Below are positions 6,701-9,485 of a stretch of DNA of 9,485 bases, piece after piece (positions within the stretch are counted from its first letter, which is position 1; each line of letters opens with the position of its first letter). Position numbers and translations under genes: made by a program. The notes under the pieces were generated by a model, which did no database searches, was not told the origin of the DNA, and saw only the letters and a program-made list of their open reading frames with translations. The stretch spans positions 1 through 9,485 of the forward strand of contig CAKOZV010000028.1 in assembly GCA_934131695.1 (NCBI GenBank). Direction: 5' to 3'. Origin of the DNA: an uncultured Bacilli bacterium. Lineage in GTDB: Bacteria > Bacillota_I > Bacilli_A > RF39 > UBA660.

Positions 6701-7854
6701 TAGCTAACTTATTAGGTAGTAGTAAAGATACAGTTAGTCTTGTAATGGCTTTATATAACTCTATTTATAATACTAATAGTACTAGACTATCCTTAATCGA
6801 TTTTACTAACTTTATGATAAGTGATGTCCTAACCAATCCTAACCTAGCAAAGAGTATTGATAGTGCTCAAAAAGAAAAATTAGTAACTGTTAATGGATTG
6901 ATGAAAAACACTTTAAGTGGTAATAAATATAATTCACTAGAGCTATATTATGTTCTTAATAAATTAACAGACGGACTTAATTATAATTTAATAGACTTAG
7001 TTTATATCTATCATGGTAGTGAAAACTCTTATGATAATAACTGGAAATTAACAGTCGAAGAGATAGTTAACTACTTAAATGATGTTTTACTAAAAGATGA
7101 GAAATATTCATCATTTATTGATACTGATATGAAAAATAAAATAGTATCTGCCAAAGAAAGTATTAGTGAAGCTAAAGAGTTATTAGTATCTAAAAAGTAT
7201 TCAAGAGCCATACTTAATACTAAATATGGAAAAGAAGATAAAGATACTTTAACATTTGTTAGTAAAACTATAGATAAATTTAAGGGCAAAAAAGGAATCT
7301 ATGTTGTAGGTGATTCACCAATGGCTCTTGAAATGAGTAAGACATTTAATAGTGAATTAGACTTTATTACTATTCTTACTATCTTATTTATCTTTGTAGT
7401 AGTAGCTTTCACTTTTAAAGATTTATTAATACCTTTAATATTAGTTTTAATTATTCAATGTGCAGTTTATGTGACGATGGCAATTTTATCAATGACCGGT
7501 TCATCCGTTTACTTTATTTCATTACTAATAGTTCAAGCGATATTAATGGGTGCTACTATTGATTATGCTATTGTTTATACAACTTATTATAAAGAATCAA
7601 GAGAAACTATGAATGTTAAAAACTCTATTATTAACGCTTATAATAAGTCAATTCATACTATTTTATCATCATCATCTATCTTGATAATTGTTACTTTGAT
7701 AGTATCATCATTTGCAGATGCGATAGCAGCTAAGATATGTGAGACTATTTCTCAAGGAACTTTCTGTTCGGTAATATTAATATTACTTATTTTACCAGGA
7801 GTCTTAGCTACTTGTGATAAAGTAATATGTAGAGGAAATATATATAAAGATTAG
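3709..7854 (+). CDS. MMPL/RND-family membrane protein with a giant repeat-filled outer loop
   Basis: Inner-membrane transporter-like protein of 1381 residues, roughly twice a usual Gram-positive MMPL protein of this type. TM1 is about 12-30, followed by a short outer domain (31-153). TM2-6 (about 154-310) include the family's Asp-Tyr pair at 221-222 in ALSMDYSIMLSNRY. TM7 is 334-352. After an 866-residue outer region, TM8-12 (about 1219-1373) carry the matching pair at 1285-1286 in MGATIDYAIVYTTYY. Porter-like flanks are visible at about 355-415 and 1164-1218 (YSRAIL, YVVGDSP). The loop between contains nine degenerate repeats. Known relatives export lipids, glycolipids or drugs by proton coupling; substrate here is unknown. 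A homologous relation to clostridial YdfJ-like MMPL proteins is likely. It is transcribed alone between its own promoter and terminator. Confidence 0.92.
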   Translation: MKKVTDFIVDHRNIILLIFIFLTGVCLYTSTKVNINSDITKYLPKTSETRIGKDIMDSSFAEQKSSELNVMFKGLTSSEKESTLEKLEKIKGVSKVLYDDTDSYNNGDYTLYTIKVADYDHSKKAEKVYNEVVENYKYEAMSGSIYDEFKPVLQLWIVALAIGMAMIILTILSKSYIEPWLYLISIGIAVFINKGTNVIFPSVSNITDSITAILQLALSMDYSIMLSNRYRQEREKEKNKKKAMKQALFDSFKAISSSSVTTVVGLLALVFMSFTIGRDLGFVLAKGVFLSLVSIFFCLPGLLLLFDKQIIESKKKSLEFNLTKLGKYSYKTRWAQLIIIIVAFVSAYLLKGNLGILYTDSEQDEVGKHFKATNQIAIIYENKYEDIMSKYCKSLEGDKKANQVLCYSNTINQKLAYNELNSKFKELGQDTELDEYLIKLIYYNYYNKNTNDSMSLDEFINFIKSDIYTNPKLESELNSDIKDNMNLLEEFATKINVTKTRDSGEIASILGISESDVNSLLILYNSKNINIKMTIGDFVNFILETVVNDQTYAASIDKETINSLKQLQPFTNKDNINKEMTKSEIASIFGLDEKTVNDLFLFARTNGNSTTSMTINDFATIALSLKDNPSFSSMFTTETINKLTLLKTLSDNNTINQKYDSTTLTSILNKMGLSLDDNTISLLYFYSYYLSDKTTTTKISLNTFVTDVLMDDNISSLLSESINNYKPYLVKFSNKDFITTSLNRVDMYNELKDFGFSEDIINSIYMSVNKMLNPSMSLEELANDSTLKLTPYKVISLALENTPDTDSMYNSLKLLVNIMDLSYNDTYKVVPTYDYKTLASYLANISSDINNDMVLLGYKYYDYKNSNTFKTMSIKELINFIVTNQNDQLISSKLVNNKDTLSLTYNIVNNTDNKYSYKDLSKLINQDENLVKNIYGVADYNNLSTTMSPLAFANLILNNKDNSLLASKLSKATISKLELVKEVMISTLGDTKYSAKDLANLLGSSKDTVSLVMALYNSIYNTNSTRLSLIDFTNFMISDVLTNPNLAKSIDSAQKEKLVTVNGLMKNTLSGNKYNSLELYYVLNKLTDGLNYNLIDLVYIYHGSENSYDNNWKLTVEEIVNYLNDVLLKDEKYSSFIDTDMKNKIVSAKESISEAKELLVSKKYSRAILNTKYGKEDKDTLTFVSKTIDKFKGKKGIYVVGDSPMALEMSKTFNSELDFITILTILFIFVVVAFTFKDLLIPLILVLIIQCAVYVTMAILSMTGSSVYFISLLIVQAILMGATIDYAIVYTTYYKESRETMNVKNSIINAYNKSIHTILSSSSILIIVTLIVSSFADAIAAKICETISQGTFCSVILILLILPGVLATCDKVICRGNIYKD
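4954..7188 (+). repeat. Nine degenerate ~82-residue protein repeats in the MMPL outer loop
   Basis: The most regular element is a motif of the form (M/I/L)-(S/T)-(L/I/V)-x-x-F-x-N-F. It starts at residues 454, 533, 613, 699, 776, 872, 947, 1027 and 1114 (nucleotides 5068, 5305, 5545, 5803, 6034, 6322, 6547, 6787 and 7048), a mean spacing of about 82. Each copy is preceded by a helix-like stretch resembling LAxxLGxxxxxVxLLYxxY and followed by one resembling SxxIDxxTxxxLxxL. Copies 5 and 6 are the most divergent. The region lies between TM7 and TM8 and so should face outside. Sequence is rich in Asn, Ser, Thr, Asp and Lys with no cysteine clusters. At DNA level the copies are mostly diverged, but an 18-bp identity is shared by 4933-4950 and 5665-5682. 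Confidence 0.8.
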
Positions 7855-7878
7855 AACCGATTGGTTCTTTTTCTTTTT
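7853..7878 (+). terminator. Intrinsic terminator overlapping the MMPL stop codon
   Basis: AGAACC (7853-7858) pairs with GGTTCT (7863-7868) around a GATT loop, followed by TTTTTCTTTTT (7868-7878). The last two bases of the TAG stop form the foot of the stem, so gene end and transcript end are packed together. Confidence 0.82.
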
Positions 7879-7887
7879 AAAAGAACT

Positions 7888-7913
7888 TGCTATAATAACT
7901 GTAGAAAGAAGGA
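7888..7913 (+). promoter_or_regulatory. Extended -10 promoter and ribosome site of the nitroreductase gene
   Basis: TGCTATAAT at 7888-7896 is an ideal extended -10 (TG-n-TATAAT), which compensates for the poor -35 sequence lying in the terminator T tract. The start would fall near 7903, with the ribosome site AAGGAT at 7909-7914 and the ATG at 7920. The leader is under 20 bases. Confidence 0.6.
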
Positions 7914-7919
7914 TAGATA

Positions 7920-8426
7920 ATGGAATTTGATAAAGTAATAAGAAAAAGAACAGCTACTAGAAGTTTTAAAAGTGATGAGGTAAGTGATAGTAAGATAAGC
8001 AAAATATTAGAAGCAGGAAAAGTGGCACCAACTGCTAAGGATAAACAACCACAATTAGTACTTGTAGCTAAAAGCAAGGAAGCACTAGAAAAGATAGATA
8101 AACTAACTAACTTTAGATATAATGCTCCAGTAGTTTTAATTGTTTGTAGTGATAAAGATATAGCCTTTAAAAATAGAGAAAATACTTGCTATATAATAGA
8201 TGCTACAATAGTTGCTACTCATATGATGTTAGAAGCTACTAACCAGGGACTTGATAATATTTGGATAGAGATGTTTGATAAAGAGATGTTAAAGAAAGAA
8301 TTTAATCTTAATGATAATATAGAACCTATTTGTTTGTTACCAATTGGTTATAAAACTGATGATTACCTAGAAAGTCCTATGCATAATGTTAGAAAAGAAT
8401 TAGAAGAGATGGTAAGATACGTGTAA
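7920..8426 (+). CDS. Small nitroreductase-family FMN oxidoreductase
   Basis: Cytoplasmic flavoprotein of 168 residues, a short member of the family. It should bind FMN as a homodimer and reduce nitro, quinone or similar compounds with NAD(P)H; the physiological substrate is unknown. The N-terminal FMN motif is visible as RKRTATRSF (8-16), followed by LEAGKVAPTAKDKQPQ (30-45), the standard helix and loop that hold the flavin. The central helix IIDATIVATHMMLEATNQGL (91-110) gives the dimer core, and the C-terminal CLLPIGYKTDD matches the family's conserved 'PIGYP' strand, with a HNVRKELEEMVRY tail. It is a single-gene unit between its own extended -10 promoter and the next promoter. No clear terminator follows it; only AT-rich dyads without a T tract lie downstream, so some read-through into the surface module is possible. 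Confidence 0.9.
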   Translation: MEFDKVIRKRTATRSFKSDEVSDSKISKILEAGKVAPTAKDKQPQLVLVAKSKEALEKIDKLTNFRYNAPVVLIVCSDKDIAFKNRENTCYIIDATIVATHMMLEATNQGLDNIWIEMFDKEMLKKEFNLNDNIEPICLLPIGYKTDDYLESPMHNVRKELEEMVRYV

Positions 8427-8452
8427 AGTTTAATACTTCTAATAACTAATAA

Positions 8453-8482
8453 TTGACTAATACTTAAGAAAAGACTTAAAAT
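8453..8482 (+). promoter_or_regulatory. Promoter of the surface-protein pair
   Basis: TTGACT at 8453-8458, an 18-base spacer and TAAAAT at 8477-8482 make the best two-box promoter in the window. A short dyad ACTTA-AAA-TAAGT (8474-8486) is centred on the -10 and could be an operator. The ribosome site AGAGGTG (8493-8499) lies five bases before the ATG at 8505. Confidence 0.55.
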
Positions 8483-8504
8483 AAGTTAAGAAAGAGGTGT
8501 TAGT

Positions 8505-9059
8505 ATGTATCAAGCATATTATAGAAAACAAAGAAGAAAGAGTATAATAATTATTACCTTTTTAATAGTTTTTTCCCTTGTATCCACTTATCTTATATAT
8601 GAAAAGTTTGCAAACTCTAGAAATAAAGATTATGATACAGGAAAGATGGAAGTTGTTTTTCATGAGAAAAATGGTAATGAAATATCACTTGATAAGTTTA
8701 CACCTGTAACTGATGCGATTGGTCTTTCTAGTCCTAGTTATACCTTTACTGTTAAAAATAATACTGATAAGAAGGTTAAATATAGTATTAAACTAGTGAC
8801 TAATAAGGAGAAGATGCAATCTGATAATTGTGATAACAAACAAATACCTAAAGAGTTATTAAAACTAAGTTTTAGAAAAGATCATCAATCACCTGTTGCT
8901 TATGTTTTATCAGAGTTTCCTAATGATGTTATTTATGAAGATAGTCTAGAGCCTAATAGTAGTGAAGACTATTCTATTAGATTATGGGCTATGAATAGTA
9001 ATTTTACTCTAGATAAGACAAGTCATTATCATGCTTTGATAGAGGTGGTAGAAGAATGA
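8505..9059 (+). CDS. Membrane-anchored surface protein with a TasA/camelysin-like beta domain
   Basis: Protein of 184 residues with a basic N-terminus (YRKQRRKS) and a single membrane helix (about 14-33). No Ala-x-Ala cleavage site is obvious, so it is either an anchored type II protein or cleaved poorly. The outside part (about 40-184) is beta-rich: GKMEVVF, then SYTFTVKNNTDKKVKYSIKL (78-97), a loop with the only Cys (109), LLKLSF, a SLEPNSSEDYSIRLW segment (147-161) and a final HALIEV strand. The 'tension' strand VKNnt-k-vkY-I-l and the Asp/Tyr-rich 'ysiRlW' strand resemble TasA/CalY-type fibre or camelysin beta-sandwiches; this is fold-level resemblance from memory, not a proven relation. 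The stop codon overlaps the next gene's start (ATGA), so the two are translationally coupled and probably act together at the cell surface. Confidence 0.75.
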   Translation: MYQAYYRKQRRKSIIIITFLIVFSLVSTYLIYEKFANSRNKDYDTGKMEVVFHEKNGNEISLDKFTPVTDAIGLSSPSYTFTVKNNTDKKVKYSIKLVTNKEKMQSDNCDNKQIPKELLKLSFRKDHQSPVAYVLSEFPNDVIYEDSLEPNSSEDYSIRLWAMNSNFTLDKTSHYHALIEVVEE

Positions 9060-9235
9060 GACTAAATCAAAAAGGGTTTGCTGTTTCAACTGTTTTATAT
9101 GGATTACTACTAGTTATGACTTTTATTATCTTTTTACTTTTAAGTGTAAATAGATTTGAAAGAAGGACTACTAATAGTTATGTAGAACTTATCTCTAAAG
9201 AACTAAATGAATGTGTAAGTAATGGAAGTTGTTAA
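9056..9235 (+). CDS. Prepilin-like small membrane protein
   Basis: A 59-residue protein whose ATG at 9056 overlaps the previous stop (ATGA); the upstream gene's AGAGGTGG at 9041-9048 supplies the ribosome site. The N-terminus MRLNQKG followed by FAVSTVLYGLLLV is built like a type IV prepilin leader: short, basic, ending in Gly7 before Phe8 and a hydrophobic helix (8-31). The Glu at position +5 of classical pilins is absent (Thr12). After the helix comes a charged stretch (RFERRTTNSYVELISKELNE) and Cys53 and Cys59 at the very end. It is too short for a structural pilin, so it may be a minor pseudopilin-like component or simply a small anchored partner of the 8505 product. No prepilin peptidase or ATPase lies in the window. 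Confidence 0.75.
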   Translation: MRLNQKGFAVSTVLYGLLLVMTFIIFLLLSVNRFERRTTNSYVELISKELNECVSNGSC

Positions 9236-9251
9236 AACTTCTTTTTATTTT
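9225..9251 (+). terminator. Intrinsic terminator of the surface-protein pair
   Basis: GAAGTT (9225-9230) pairs with AACTTC (9236-9241) around a 5-base loop and is followed by TTTTTATTTT. The TAA stop of the prepilin-like gene is the last three bases of the loop, so the hairpin overlaps the coding end. Confidence 0.75.
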
Positions 9252-9294
9252 CTATATATAAGGAAAGTGCGTTTAAATTATTGCTGAAAGAAAA

Positions 9295-9319
9295 GTAGGT
9301 TTATGAAAATTAAACCCAC
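9295..9319. mobile_element. Hairpin at the probable left end of an IS200/IS605-type element
   Basis: GTAGGTTTA (9295-9303) and TAAACCCAC (9311-9319) form a 9-bp stem with one A-C mismatch and a TGAAAAT loop; there is no T tract after it, so it is not a terminator. An outer inverted pair ATTATTG/CAATAAT (9277-9283, 9344-9350) could extend the structure. IS200/IS605 elements carry subterminal imperfect palindromes recognised by TnpA as single strands, and this one lies about 115 bases before a tnpB start, so the left end is probably between the terminator at 9251 and here. The exact boundary and target tetranucleotide cannot be fixed without the right end. Confidence 0.45.
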
Positions 9320-9380
9320 CACAAAAAGATTAAAGCAAAGCTTCAATAATAGAAAAGTTATAAAAAGTTTTAAATAGTTA

Positions 9381-9409
9381 TTGCAAACATTTGTTTTATA
9401 TGATACACT
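9381..9409 (+). promoter_or_regulatory. Possible tnpB promoter
   Basis: TTGCAA at 9381-9386 and TACACT at 9404-9409 are separated by 17 bases; TATGAT at 9399-9404 is an alternative -10. The ribosome site GAGGTGG (9425-9431) follows, four bases before the ATG at 9436. Confidence 0.35.
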
Positions 9410-9435
9410 ATATTCCAATGAATTGAGGTGGTCAT

Positions 9436-9485
9436 ATGAAAGTACTTAAAGGATATGTTTTTAGACTTTATCCAAATGTAGAGCA
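9436..9485 (+). CDS. tnpB: TnpB-family RNA-guided nuclease, N-terminal fragment (runs off the window)
   Basis: Only the first 17 codons are inside the window: MKVLKGYVFRLYPNVEQ. This is the characteristic opening of IS200/IS605-family TnpB (OrfB) proteins, which begin with a strand such as YxFRLYPNxEQ leading into the N-terminal helix-turn-helix. TnpB is a transposon-encoded nuclease guided by an omega RNA from the element's right end, and is the ancestor of Cas12. The strong GAGGTGG site and ATG support the start. No tnpA is seen upstream, so the element is either of the tnpB-only type or has tnpA outside the window. Catalytic RuvC residues lie beyond the edge, so intactness cannot be judged. 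Confidence 0.85.
   Translation, partial: MKVLKGYVFRLYPNVE

Noticed and set aside
5068..7070. MMPL repeats as EF-hand calcium-binding loops
   Set aside because: The F-x-N-F motif superficially resembles an EF-hand helix, but there is no 12-residue D-x-D-x-D-G loop in front of it in any copy.
4954..7188. CRISPR array or DNA-level satellite in the repeat region
   Set aside because: Repeats are visible only at protein level; the DNA copies are diverged and there are no identical short repeats with unique spacers.
8431..8465. Direct repeat TAATACTT (8431-8438 and 8458-8465) between nitroreductase and surface genes
   Set aside because: It is eight bases of pure low-complexity sequence, and one copy overlaps a promoter spacer; not distinguishable from chance.

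Overview
The window is a very AT-rich, low-GC Bacillota-type chromosome segment using the standard bacterial code: TGG encodes Trp and TGA ends genes at 812, 2792 and 9059. Strong GGAGG/AGAGGTG ribosome sites, U-tailed terminators, compact spacing and the style of the surface proteins suggest an uncultured, host-associated lineage of Bacilli or Clostridia (an RF39-like gut Bacilli group would fit). That placement is inference. Every gene in the window reads on the + strand; the first bases look like the start of a divergent gene lying to the left.

Bases 1-3548 look like one transcription unit: an OmpR-type response regulator (132-812), its overlapping sensor kinase (802-1848), a small two-helix membrane protein gene that is frameshifted (1866-2062), an unrecognised 236-residue protein (2082-2792), a VOC/glyoxalase-fold protein (2789-3160) and an ASCH-like gene broken by at least two one-base shifts in A-runs (3186-3511). 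A strong terminator closes the unit at 3517-3548. The kinase pair is intact. All the broken genes lie in the accessory part behind it.

Bases 3549-7878 hold a dyad-rich promoter region and a single 4.1-kb gene for an MMPL/RND-type membrane protein of 1381 residues. Its two transmembrane bundles look normal, but the second extracytoplasmic loop is expanded to about 866 residues and contains nine degenerate repeats of about 82 residues. This is the most striking structure in the window. A terminator overlaps its stop codon.

Bases 7888-8426 carry a small FMN nitroreductase-family gene behind an extended -10 promoter. Bases 8453-9251 form a two-gene surface module, a membrane-anchored beta-rich (TasA/camelysin-like) protein translationally coupled to a 59-residue prepilin-like protein, with its own promoter and terminator.

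Bases 9252-9485 are probably the left end of an IS200/IS605-family element: a hairpin, a promoter-like stretch and the first 17 codons of tnpB, which runs off the window. I found no rRNA, tRNA or CRISPR array.
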